This document shows, one piece after another, positions 46,977 through 56,859 of a DNA stretch of 64,000 nucleotides. Source of the DNA: Plasmopara viticola (Eukaryota > Oomycota > Peronosporomycetes > Peronosporales > Peronosporaceae); the NCBI GenBank assembly GCA_001695595.3, contig MBPM02000005.1, forward strand, positions 1,550,001 through 1,614,000. The letters run 5' to 3'. Within the stretch, counting starts at the first letter, position 1. Each line of letters opens with the position of its first letter. A program made the translations under genes and the position numbers. The notes beneath the pieces were generated by a model. It worked only from the letters and a program-made list of their open reading frames with translations, was not told the DNA's origin and did no database searches.

Positions 46977-48492
46977 ATGTCTCTTCCCCTATTAATCGAT
47001 TCTCCTCTTTTTAATACCTCTAACTTTACAGGCACAAATGGCCAATCACAGGCAATCATGGCTATTTAAGACTGGGTGAAGTTGGCATTATTTCAACACT
47101 GAGTGTGATTGGCAATCTTGATGACGTTTGTTTAAGCATTGGCTAAACTGTGACAGATCCCGACATCACATCTGGAACGTTTCAACTTTCTAAGGCAATG
47201 ACACTTGTTAATTTAGGGATTAAAATTTATGCCTTTCGGGACATGAACTATTCCGTCCATTTATATCAGATTCTCGATAATTGATCATAGTTCATTATTA
47301 GCTTTGATCAATTATCGAGAATCTGATTTAAATGGATTGGTCATCGCATCAAGAACTACATCCGGATCAAGCAACAAAACGTATCCGATGTTGAACTTTT
47401 TATAAATCGACAATCCAAATATAACTGTAGGAAGTGTCTCAGCTACAAGCGCTGAACTTTTCTCTGTTAAGTGGAACGATTGACCAACCATTGGCTTCGC
47501 ACCTTAGACGCATAGATTCTATCTCAATGTTGGCAATGGACAGCCTAACAAAAACGGATATCCTTTTATTTACACTCTTGCTACCTCAGCAGATGCTTTT
47601 TGTATTGATCCTGCTGGATCGTCGCCTACACCATCAAGTGACTGTCGTTGCCTTGTTTCAGACACTATTATTAATTATATTGTTCAACACCAAAACGTCA
47701 TACTTCAGTTCGTTTGGGACTATTCTCTCACAACTAATTTTGTTAATACTTATATCATAGCATTAAATGCACTCATCGATCGATCTACTAACTGCGGTAT
47801 GCCGATCTTCATGGAATAATTTAATGCATCGCCGATTGTGTATGGACTACAAATGCACAATGCAACGAATGCGACCTCCACTAGTAGTGCATATTTTGGG
47901 ACTATGACTGGTAACGATTTGTTTTGATGACCACACGCAAAAAAGGATTACAGTTATATCTGCTGGTAGATTCGTTATCGGAACTGGGTCGCCATCAGCC
48001 GTTCTTCACGTCTTTGGATCAGACCTATACACCGTTGGTGTTGTCGAATCTTCAAATTGTTATAGATACAATCTACAAAGAAACCTTTGGGGCAATCTCG
48101 GGTCAGGCCCAGTAAGTGTTACGGTCTCTGCGATATTCTCGTCTTCCATTTTCTGTGTGCAATTTGTATCCAAAAATTCTGGTAGGCAACACCAGGAGAA
48201 AATTACGCCTATTTCATTCATCTTGGACCACTATGATGAATCGGAACTAGTCAGTAACAACTGAAAGGAATAGACCAAGACAGAACTTGGACTGATTGCG
48301 TAGGATGCAATGAATGTGTGTGGAGAAATGGTAAGTGTTATGCCAAATGAAAATATGAAAGAAGAAGGCGGCAATGGTCGAGAAGGAAATCAATTTCCTT
48401 TTGAATACTTTCAATTTGGTGCACTAAATTTTGCTGCCATCAAACTTCTAATAAAAAAAGTCAACGAGTCAGAAGAAAAGGTGCTTGAATAA
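46977..48492 (+). pseudogene. spike with S74 chaperone domain, U2 copy (best)
   Basis: About 505 codons. Readable in order: MSLPLLIDSPLFNTSNFTGT; SGTFQLSKAMTLVNLGIKIY; the palindrome 47256-47336; NGLVIASRTTSGSSNKTYPM; VGSVSATSAELFSVKWND; RFYLNVGNGQPNKNGYPFIY; TSADAFCIDPAGSSPTPSSD; RNLWGNLGSGPVSVTVSAIF; KITPISFILDHYDESE; GLIA-stop-DAMNVCGEM; LNFAAIKLLIKKVNESEEKV. The S74 chaperone (about the last 100 residues) trimerises fibres and then cleaves itself off, so the product was probably a trimeric receptor-binding fibre. The last 60 codons (48310-48492) are open. A TGA and a TAG flank PTIGFAP in all copies. Confidence 0.7.
47256..47336. repeat. 81-bp palindrome in the spike gene (U2)
   Basis: Arms 47256-47287 and 47305-47336, one mismatch. 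The left arm codes HLYQI in the spike frame and the right arm leads into DLNGLVIASR, so the palindrome interrupts an otherwise continuous protein. Confidence 0.9.
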
Positions 48493-48500
48493 AATTCAAT

Positions 48501-49409
48501 TCAAATGAAGTTTCCATCGAGCCAGCCTTTCATTTCAGCTTTGTACTGATTTATAGTATCTCGTTTCATTTTATGCATTCTTGGAGGTTTGAGGGCATTT
48601 TCTACATAATAGTCTTTGTCATTGGGTTCATCGACAGCTTCGCCAAATCCATGTCGAATAAGTTGTCTAAAAATTGACTTTTGAAGCTATTGGTACAGTC
48701 AGAAAATATTTCTATGCAGAATTAAGCCCTTTCAGCATCATTTCTTCTCCAGGTTCTTCATCACTGCTCTGCTCATTATCCACTTCCTGAAAAAGTTGTC
48801 GAGTAAGCAAAGATTTCCGCCTCAGCTCGCTAAGCAGCTTTTTTGTCGCTCGTTTGTCAGTGGGAAATTTAGTATGTAAGCTGCAATTCGTTTTCGTTTG
48901 ATAAGTTTTACTGATTCTTCCATGACTTGTCAGCAAACTTGCGAGCCATTTCTTGACGCTTTCGGTTCGAATCCTCTCATCGAAAATCGATTCGCTTGTT
49001 TAAATACTTCGGAATATGATCATTCATCATCATTTTTGAAGTCTTTTTTTTCTTTATTGTATGCTCTAGTATTGACAGCCATTTCGGCAACGCCAATTAC
49101 TCCACTGTAAAAATCTTCTAGTACATCTACAGGTGCAGTGGACTATTCCTTATTAGTATTGGTGTCAGTCGGAGTTGGGACGTATGAATGCTTCTTTTTT
49201 TGGATTTCGAAGATTCATTGTTTTCACCTTTGATGATTCCAGGAGGCCCTTTTGGGCCTTCGAGTAGCTTCTCGGTAATTTGATCAAAGTCGTACTCACG
49301 ATTCTTTGCCATCACTTGCTGCGAGCAAATCAGGGATTTCATTGTTTTATAAATTGTGTTTAGTTTAAACCATCAGCTTCTTGCCAAGAACACAATCACT
49401 CTTCGCCAT
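48501..49409 (-). pseudogene. charged protein downstream of MCP, U2 copy
   Basis: Start at 49409 and stop TGA at 48501-48503, 8 bp from the spike stop. Breaks match U1 almost exactly, including a stop soon after MAKSDCVLGKKLMV. FDQITEKLLEGPKGPPGIIK (49342-49127) and RKSLLTRQLFQEVDNEQSSD (48936-48712) are the open parts. Confidence 0.5.
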
Positions 49410-49529
49410 TGTATTGTAATAGCGATCGCAAGCTTCTTGCTTGAATTGATTACCTGAGAAGTGCCACTCACGATTAATTTTGAATACGTCACGTATATTG
49501 AAGATGATAAAAAAAATTATTTGATTACG

Positions 49530-51310
49530 AGTATGTTCTTCGCGTTGAAGTAATTAAAGTTGTTAAAATAAACCTCGCACTGGTCTTAACAGTATCCATA
49601 GTCGTATACACTGTTGCAACAACTTCGCGCCATACGTGGTAATATATCGTGAAAGCTTAGTTGCAGTTGGAGGTACCAGACACGCTAATACCCTTACTGG
49701 CATTATCTTCTCTTTGAAGACGACGACCTATACCAAGAGCAACAAATCGATACAGTAATTCTGTTTGACGCTGAGATAGCAAACAAGCCGAGGTGACATC
49801 ATCAAGGCCACCATCACAGCCCAACTTTGCCATCTCTTGTAGGAATAAGACATGACCGAAACTGTCAGGATTCTTTCAGATAGGAAAAAGAATTCCATAC
49901 CGTGCCTTAAAGAATTCTTAATGCAGCAAATGAACTTATTGTTGCAAACATCGTCGAGATTAAGCTACGGAATGGATTGATCGTATCCGATATAGTGGCA
50001 CCAGCGGTAAGATTGGTTGTATGATAAAACATTGAAATTAGCAATGCCATTACTCACAGTCGAAAAGAAGGAAGCGCCTGGGGAAACAGTAAATATATTC
50101 GTAACTCGCTCGAATGAGTGGAACATTTTCTTCTCAGCGAGTGCATGGTCGGCGCTTGGGTTAGGCGGATATGCTGGAACAAGAAGACGCGAAAACGATT
50201 GCGATGGAGTGAAATCGGTTCCAGCAGTTAAAGTACCATTAACGTCAGCTGTCATTGTAAGAGTGACTGCAGATGCAGGTATCGCAAGACCGCCAGCAAA
50301 AATAGTAGTGGTTACATCACTGCTTCAATTTACAGGACTGGGTAGGCGTTCGAATTTCATGTTAAGGCTTAAAATTGCAATAGTAGCAGGCGTAACAACA
50401 ACACCAACACCCGTCGTGAGCACACTGATAGATGAGCTGTTGTAATTAAGGTAATTGAAGCTGCGCGTATGCTTCTGCATTGAGCATACTTTGAAGTAGT
50501 CACAGATATCTCGCAACTTATTTCAAGCCAGATAATGCACGACGTAGAATGGTGAACCAGAAGCAACAGAATCAGCAAGAGCTACGTGGACCTGAGGCTT
50601 CGGTACTGCTTGAAGATCTGCGCTGCCTCCCATGACACTGAATACAAATTTCAAACTTTGCTGGTCAAGAGGAGGAGAGTGCAATCGTTTAGCAGCTCTT
50701 CTGTTCGATCAGGTGTTAGCCAAGATAACTTTTTTACGCTATTAGTAGCTGTCATAAACGACGAAGTGACCAAGTTATCGAGCGATTGCCTGCTTTGCTC
50801 GACCCTTGTCGTTGGAGAAGAATATTCACCCAACACGAAATTGGTAGTTGTCCCTTGCTCGACATACGTGATGTAAACCGTTTTAGTCAAAGCCTTAAAA
50901 GTCGTATCCACATTCTCGTGAACCTAATTCGTTTTTTTAACTGTAGTTCTGTCGATAACAACTTGAATACTATAAATGAATCGCCATGATCCGGCCTAAG
51001 ATAGCTATTGGTCATTAGTACAGGCTGCAGTCAAAGTGACCGAATCAGATCCGCCATTTAGAATTTGAAGCTTGATTAACAGCTCAATAACAGCTTCTTC
51101 CCAAATTACAAAAACGACCTGCGAAGAGATGGTCGAAAGAAGAAATTGGATTTGCCCGACATACTGACCGATGTTGCTGGTCGAATCTTGGAAGTATGTC
51201 CATTTCTTAACACGGAAGAGCGTCTCAGCAGGGGCTGGTTCGACGAAGTGTTCGAAAGCAGAAATTTCGGAAACAGAAGTTTATGCGATTACATTGATGT
51301 TAATTATGTT
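49530..51310 (-). pseudogene. major capsid protein, U2 copy
   Basis: Open parts are 50911-50651 (MDTTFKALTKTVYITYVEQG ... SVKKLSWLTPDRTEELL) and 50255-49965 (DGTLTAGTDFTPSQSFSRLL ... FSTVSNGIANFNVLSYNQSY). CDGGLDDVTSACLLSQRQ-type DNA closes the gene near 49790. The beginning reads TSVSEISAFEHFVEPAPAET with a TAA just upstream, so an initiating ATG is missing or lies in another exon. Confidence 0.75.
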
Positions 51311-51335
51311 ATCCCTGCCGAAAAAATACAGCACC

Positions 51336-51530
51336 ATGAGCGAAAATAGAATTATTGAATTGTCTAGAACGACGAATGATCAACTCATGAAACTGGCCAA
51401 ATCTCTTAGTCAAAGTACACTGAATCGATTTTATACAGACTTTAGACAAAAGCAAAGACTGTTGCATAATCAACATGGGCAATCGCATGATCGGCGGCCA
51501 ACACTTGGTGGCAGTCACAAGAAGAGATAA
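51336..51530 (+). CDS. small ORF upstream of MCP, U2 copy (intact, 64 aa)
   Basis: Complete frame MSENRIIELSRTTNDQLMKL ... PTLGGSHKKR, hydrophilic and basic, no motif recognised. The other copies carry two extra bases after KSL, which split the frame. The second half stays open in all four, so this two-part frame is probably ancestral and U2 kept or regained it. It is divergent from the MCP gene and sits 5' to protein X. Function unknown. Confidence 0.5.
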   Translation: MSENRIIELSRTTNDQLMKLAKSLSQSTLNRFYTDFRQKQRLLHNQHGQSHDRRPTLGGSHKKR

Positions 51531-51594
51531 CGCTTACTCCGATCCTTAAGGATTACCAAGAATTCGTGTAGTTCTAAAGAGATAATCCTGATAT

Positions 51595-52283
51595 AAGAGT
51601 CACCACGAGTCACGAGTCGCCAATATTTGCATTTTTTTCCCACTTCTTTTTAGTCACTACTACATCATTTATGTCTCTATCATATTATACCTTCTTATAA
51701 GTATTTTTATTGGATATTGATAAAATGTGAAGACTAAGGTGACTCAAGTAAATAGAGGTCCTCCTTCAATAACGTAGAGGAGGAATAGACATCGAGATAG
51801 AATACGCTGATTAGTCACCATAGTAATGACTCAGTGGTGACTCCCATCAAATCGACATCGACAGATACACTCGAACGATATTCCGATAATGAGATTTCCG
51901 CTGAAACGCTCCAGAGTGTGACATCATTAAACTCAGGGCCTTACTGACACCTAGCGCGCAACAGCGCAAGACTTAATATTCGCACAAAATACACCTTGAC
52001 TGTAGATCTGTAACTAGTGATGGGATCTTACTAATTGTGTCGTAAGTTTGACTTCTGCCTCCGGTTTGCGAATCGGCAACGAGTGGTAGTACTCATCGAT
52101 GCGAATTGGTCCTAAATCGTGCGTTTTGATATATGCAACATCCATTGCTGTGTGTATATTGAAGAGATTGATCGTTGAAAATCTGTGAGAGCTTATCATA
52201 CTGATCGTGTTGTAGATAGTAGAGCCACAGAACACTATACTGCCCACAGTGTCCAAACCGTGGATTTTAAATTTCGACTTCAC
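51595..52283. other. inverted segment relative to U1 (protein X block)
   Basis: In U1 the block about 40245-40930 reads forward. Here the same block is reverse-complemented between TCCTGATATAAGAG on the left and GAATATTTGCTGTAGTCGGC on the right. C1 has the U1 arrangement relative to its own unit, so U2 is the derived state. No long inverted repeats were seen at the breakpoints. Confidence 0.8.
51825..52283 (-). pseudogene. protein X, U2 copy (inverted)
   Basis: This is the longest open piece: 89 codons from 52283, MKSKFKIHGLDTVGSIVFCG, STIYNTISMISSHRFSTINL, DLGPIRIDEYYHSLPIRKPE, AEVKLTTQLV. It then breaks, and the DVTLWSVSAEISLSEYRSSV end is in another frame. It now points away from the CRN gene. 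Confidence 0.5.
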
Positions 52284-52583
52284 GGGAATATTTGCTGTAG
52301 TCGGCTGACATCCAGTGGGTGGTGGTGACTCATGGTGACCAGGTAACTCATATGCCTCCAGTATTTGTTGGTTTCTATTCTTGTTATATTTTGCTGGTTT
52401 TGCTCAGTCAAAAATGTATTATTATATGATAATCCAAGCCAAAGTACTATATCATGAAACTTCAGTGGTACACCGCGAGAGGGGCGATTCAATTACATTA
52501 ATACCATCATCTACTTGAGGAGGGTATCGAATTTGATGCCTATCCTCTTGTTTCCCTCAGTCGCGAACTTTCTGAGAAGAAAC

Positions 52584-53940
52584 ATGGTCGAGGAGAAGGA
52601 AAGCGAAAAGGTCAAGCTGCGGTGTGGTGTGTATGGTAAAGGAACTGTATTTTCCGTCGAGATTGAGCACGATGCGGAAGTGGAAGCGCTACAGGAGGCT
52701 ATCTTTTACAAGCAAAAATACAATCATCTATACAAATTCGCCCCAAGCGCATTGACGCTTTACTTGGCCTACAAGGACGGCGCGTGGTTAAAGGACGACG
52801 ATAGTCTGGATGACTTGTTGTCAGGAGAGAAGATTGACTTGACGTTTAGGAAGATGCGGCCGTCGTGGAAGCTTGATGACGATGAGTATTTCAACAAGGA
52901 GTTTCAGCCTGGAGACAAAGAAATTCACATCTTGGTCGAACTCCCAGAAGCTGTGACAGGCGTTGAAAGGCGGCAAAGTGGCTTATGGCTGGTTCGTGGG
53001 TCGATTGCGAATGCTCTCAACACGAAAGGAGTTCGCTGTCGATTGTATCGTTTGGCTGGATCATACATTGGATACTACGATCCTTCCCGTCGCACTGGTG
53101 ACAAGGATAGCGCACTCTGGTATGAAGATAAGGCTTTGTGCGTTCATGTTCTCTTCAAGACAGGTATGTTCAATTTGTCATTGGTGCTTGTGGTGACCAA
53201 GTATGATTTGTTCGTAGAACGTGATGCTCTGCAATTCGACAACGCTCTACAGGAAGAACCGGTTACACTGGGTTCTCCGATATATCACCAAGAGGTGGTT
53301 ACAAATATTGCACAAGTCGATGTCGCGCCAATTCAGTTACAGCGCATCTACTTCGTTCATTATGACGCACAAGAATCAGAGTCTCCGCAAGATACGACAT
53401 ACATCCATTTCGTTGGCATCGACTGATGTAACTATCGTCGATGCCTCGAATGATGAGTTTCGCTGTCAACGGATCGAGCATGAGCAATATTTTCTGCCAT
53501 ACGGCAAGGCGGAGATCTGTCACTTGGTGTCAAAAAAGAAATGCAAAGACGACAAACGAGAATACGGTAAGTACAACCGTGACACGAACAATCGGCTGGC
53601 GCTCTCTTGCGAGATGCATGGGTTTTACGACGGTCTAAGCTACCAGATTCTTATCGTCAGTATGATCCCTGGGGCTGTGGAGCAGTATCGATCGATCGGC
53701 AACAAATACAAAGTACGCATGAAGTGGTGTTGTGTGGTGGCAACTTTGCTTATGTTTTTGCATTACTAGGTCGAGGTCTTTGTGAAGATTTTGGATGCGC
53801 AGTGCAAAGACCGTGTTTTCAGTCGTTTAAAAGGAGCAACAGAGACGGACGACCCTCTCGTGATGAAGACATTTGTTCATGTGGAGGAGCCAGAGACATT
53901 TTGTTTCTGTTTGCGCTGGAAAAGTGACGAAAACGAATAG
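52584..53940 (+). CDS. CRN: Crinkler (CRN) effector with HNH-like C-terminus, U2 copy (best preserved)
   Basis: The start is placed at MVEEKESEKVKLRCGVYG. An in-frame extension to 52515 is hydrophobic but differs between copies. Residues 1-60 form the ubiquitin-like head, LYLAYKDGAWL is at 59-69 and HILVELP at 115-121. The C-terminal domain starts GLWLVRGSIANALNTKGVRC. Two short introns are predicted: 53164-53217 (54 nt, in frame) and 53713-53769 (57 nt, ending TTACTAG). Joining the last exon gives a proper end WKSDENE with TAG at 53938-53940. An HNH-like pattern is seen: CHLVSKKKC, then NRDTNNRLALSCEMHGFYDG. One base is out of register near 53410-53426 (YIHFVGID-stop), shared by all copies. 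CRNs enter plant cells and act in nuclei, and some HNH-type CRNs damage host DNA. Whether this copy makes a full product depends on that frame break. Confidence 0.85.
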
Positions 53941-54050
53941 GGCTGGAGAAGTTATCTTTCTATGACGCCAGCAGTCGAATGAAATTATTATTAGTTAAAT
54001 ACAAGTCATTGGTTTCGTTCCATCGTCCCCGCTGTCCGCTCTTCCTTCGC

Positions 54051-54139
54051 ATATAAGATCATCGAGCGTACCCCTAGACACCCTAGTACATCATCGCTGT
54101 CTTTAAGGGTGTCTGGGGGTACGCGAGATGCTCTTATAT
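54051..54139. repeat. imperfect palindrome at the start of U3
   Basis: Same 34-bp arms as U1, with 4 mismatches between arms (for example ATAAGATCATCGAG against ATAAGAGCATCTCG reversed). Ends on the helicase ATG at 54138. Confidence 0.85.
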
Positions 54140-55513
54140 GCGGGACAAGGATCTAACTCGCAAGTACAACTAAATTGATCTGTACGATACGTCATCGCTG
54201 CGCAATGTCACTATTGGTGTAATCAAACTCGCGCTGCTAATCCGACAATCCTTGTGCGAACGGATAACAACGGCTTGCCATTGTGGTATGGAAAGAATGC
54301 TACAAAACTCCGTTTTGGGGGGAAAGAAGTGGATGCAATTGGGTTCAGTCCAATTGCAAAAGTCATTTAAATGGCTAATTCTTACAAATAAAGTCCGGAG
54401 TTTAAGCCAGTAGTCGCCCACCTCAAGATGAGCGTCATCCTCGAAGCTGTGACACATTTGGTCAATCACAGTTCTTATTGAAGGAGTTCCTCATGTATAT
54501 GATCTTGAGTATGTGATTAATCAAGATCGAATTGATGTGTGGCTCGAACATAACCAATATGTGTTATCTGATAGTAATGATGCTGTGTATCAGCTCTTGT
54601 GAAGTACTTCGCTCGTCTGATTCGGATGCCATGTGGAGACAAAGATAGTTCCACTAATAAAGGGAACGCATGGGTGTGGTAAGTATTCTGCATTTAACCT
54701 CTTACATCGTTTTGTCATTTGCCCTCAAAGTAGTCTTGTGTGTCCGTGAATGGAGCGAACCCTGCTCGGTCAAACAGTATTTGACAGAGTAAGCTATCAG
54801 TTGTACTGGAAGAAGGTTTTGACTCAAACAATCGCTTTATAAACAATCATATATATAGTTACATCACAGACGATCGCACGCAGATTGAACGCTAGATTTT
54901 CGAAACTATCAAAGTCAATGACTACGCAAATTATGTGTATTTGCCAAGCAACAACTTTAGAGCAATCATTGAAGCCAATTATCTTCGATAAATGTGTCTC
55001 GTTACCAGCGAAAGCCGTCTCGGAGATAAAAGATATTTTGATGACTACTTCGATACTCTAGCTAATCTCGATGTGGATCGTGACATCTTTTACTACCTCG
55101 CGCGTGTTGATTTGACAGTATTCAAGCCTTAAGCGTTCCCTCTCACGAACTACAAGAGAAAACTCGAGACAAAGCAAAACAACAACGTGGTGAAGTGGCT
55201 CTTCGATTTGCATAAGAGACTTAGCGATGAAGAAGATGACGTAATCAACAAAGCATCGACGTCTGAGATGTATTGTAAATACTTTAAATGGACTGAAACG
55301 AGTAAAAAGTCCCTAATCATGTCTAACAATGTATTTAGTGCATTGTTGAAGAATGAAGGGATAGACACCGAATCGAAGAATATTGTTGATGGTGGCAAGC
55401 GTTTGAAGTCCCGATATCCGGCCATTTCGCGCCACATCGTGGAAGTACAACTAGCGCAGTACACTGAAAAAAGAAATGATGCCGGGGGATCAGTTATCTG
55501 TAAATACAAATGA
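54138..55513 (+). pseudogene. D5/SF3-type helicase, U3 copy
   Basis: A stop follows early (LTRKYN-stop). VAHLKMSVILEAVTHLVNHS is readable, then a deletion. The C-terminal frame 55187-55513 is open: MVKWLFDLHKRLSDEEDDVI, MSNNVFSALLKNEGIDTESK, GGKRLKSRYPAI. ERKG has become ER-stop-IF in this copy. Confidence 0.6.
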
Positions 55514-55519
55514 TATTTT

Positions 55520-56075
55520 ATTAGTCATACGCAAAGAGAAAAAAAATTGAGCTGATACCGAATCTACTGAGCTTCTGCCCATCTGGAACGTTTCTGAGAT
55601 TCAAAGTGAAATGTTCTGCCTCCATATGAGTAATGACCACCGCATTCACACGTAGTTTATAGATAAGTCTATCTTTGAAGACCATGTTGTATTGCTTACA
55701 TTTCTAAGTCAGAGCTTCCTTTGTCGTCTTAAAATTTATTTGTAATCTTTCTCTGCTTTTACCTTATAAGTAGTCGAAGTGGAGGTACCTTATTCACACT
55801 AATTCTCGTGGATTTGTAAATCCATAAAGTTTCGTAAGCATGCAGCTGATGTCTATCGGCAACCTCATACTACTTGATCAATATAACCTTTAACTCGTAC
55901 AGACCATACTTCGGAAGTATGAATAGATTTCAAATTTGCCTGTTCCTTTCCCTTTATCCCAACGCTTGAGACGTATGCCCACTCATGCGATGTTTGAGTT
56001 TGCAAAATGTTGCAAATGTGGCTTTGACTACAATTAATTTTAATGAATGAACCGATCTTGACTATTGTTTAAGAA
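55520..56075 (-). pseudogene. GIY-YIG-like nuclease, U3 copy
   Basis: KYGLYELKVILIK-stop-YEVADR and LHAYETLWIYKSTRI are readable, with the Cys of CVN replaced by Ser. Upstream a GSFIKINCSQSHICNIL reading matches the damaged first half in U2. Confidence 0.45.
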
Positions 56076-56149
56076 ATATAGTTAAGATCGAACCTAACAC
56101 AAGTTATTCCAATCAAAACGATCCCTTTCAAATACGACGATGAATCATA

Positions 56150-56800
56150 GGAGGTGGCATCATGTATACGCCGCTAACACTGATCTACACAAAGGGCCGG
56201 CTTCAGGTCCAATCGTACTTGTAACACCGTCACGTAGACCTGAGGTAATAAGCTTCCATTTATCTCTTAGGAGGCTACCAAATTCTTTTGCTGAGGTTAT
56301 GATTCTATTTGACAAGCTTCCTCGAAAACCAGAGCCAGTATGACCTGATTGATGTGGAGGTAGAGCCTCAGCATCTTGATTACGATGATAGTGATCGACG
56401 AGCGAGACATTACGCTCAACACAAATTTGACTACCCCAAATATTTAACAAATTGACTATGTTAGCGCGATTTGTGGTAATTGGTCTTTGTGAATTAAATC
56501 GTCTGATGAAGCTCTCTAAGACTGACTTTTGCAGCTACGTGGTTTCGAGGTATCAATGTAACGAGGCTTCTTCATCTTATTTTTGTTTCTTTGCCATGTG
56601 GCTAAAGTTGATCATCTGGAGCTCATTGATCAGGGTTTCAACATTTGTTGAGCCATGGTCGTTTTAAGATGGCGCTACAAGTTTGTGTGATCCACTTCTC
56701 CTGATCCATCGATCTCCCTAGCTTGAGGGATTAATTGTCGTATAAATCTCGATCGTCGATACATTCTAATTTCTTTTGGATAGTATATACAGATAGATAA
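56150..56800 (-). pseudogene. small basic/amphipathic protein, U3 copy
   Basis: It has the longest single frame of the group (56450-56160, 96 codons). It joins SQICVERNVSLVDHYHRNQD and SGHTGSGFRGSLSNRI to KEFGSLLRDKWKLITSGLRD. This supports one gene rather than two for the C-terminal part. Confidence 0.4.
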
Positions 56801-56859
56801 AATGTTTTTTTCAATTTTGTTACATCTTATCATCCAAGTGGCTACCCACCAGTTCCGAT

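Larger units (their letters stand above)
42722..53940 (+). mobile_element. viral unit U2
   Basis: Complete unit from palindrome to CRN stop (11.2 kb). Differs from U1 by inversion of the X segment (51595-52283) and holds the best CRN copy and the only intact small ORF. It lacks the SINE found at the matching site in C1. Confidence 0.9.

Noticed and set aside
47434..47760. Hydrophobic 84-108-codon frame open in four copies (19701, 36140, 47434, 58661)
   Set aside because: It overlaps the spike gene out of frame. The neighbouring frame carries the continuous spike reading (GNGQPNKNGYPF...). The conservation is that of the DNA, not of this protein.
52515..52583. Upstream in-frame extension of the CRN as a signal peptide
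   Set aside because: The leader in U2 is hydrophobic, but U1 has an unrelated leader and C1 none. A TTTCCCTCAG acceptor-like site suggests non-coding DNA.
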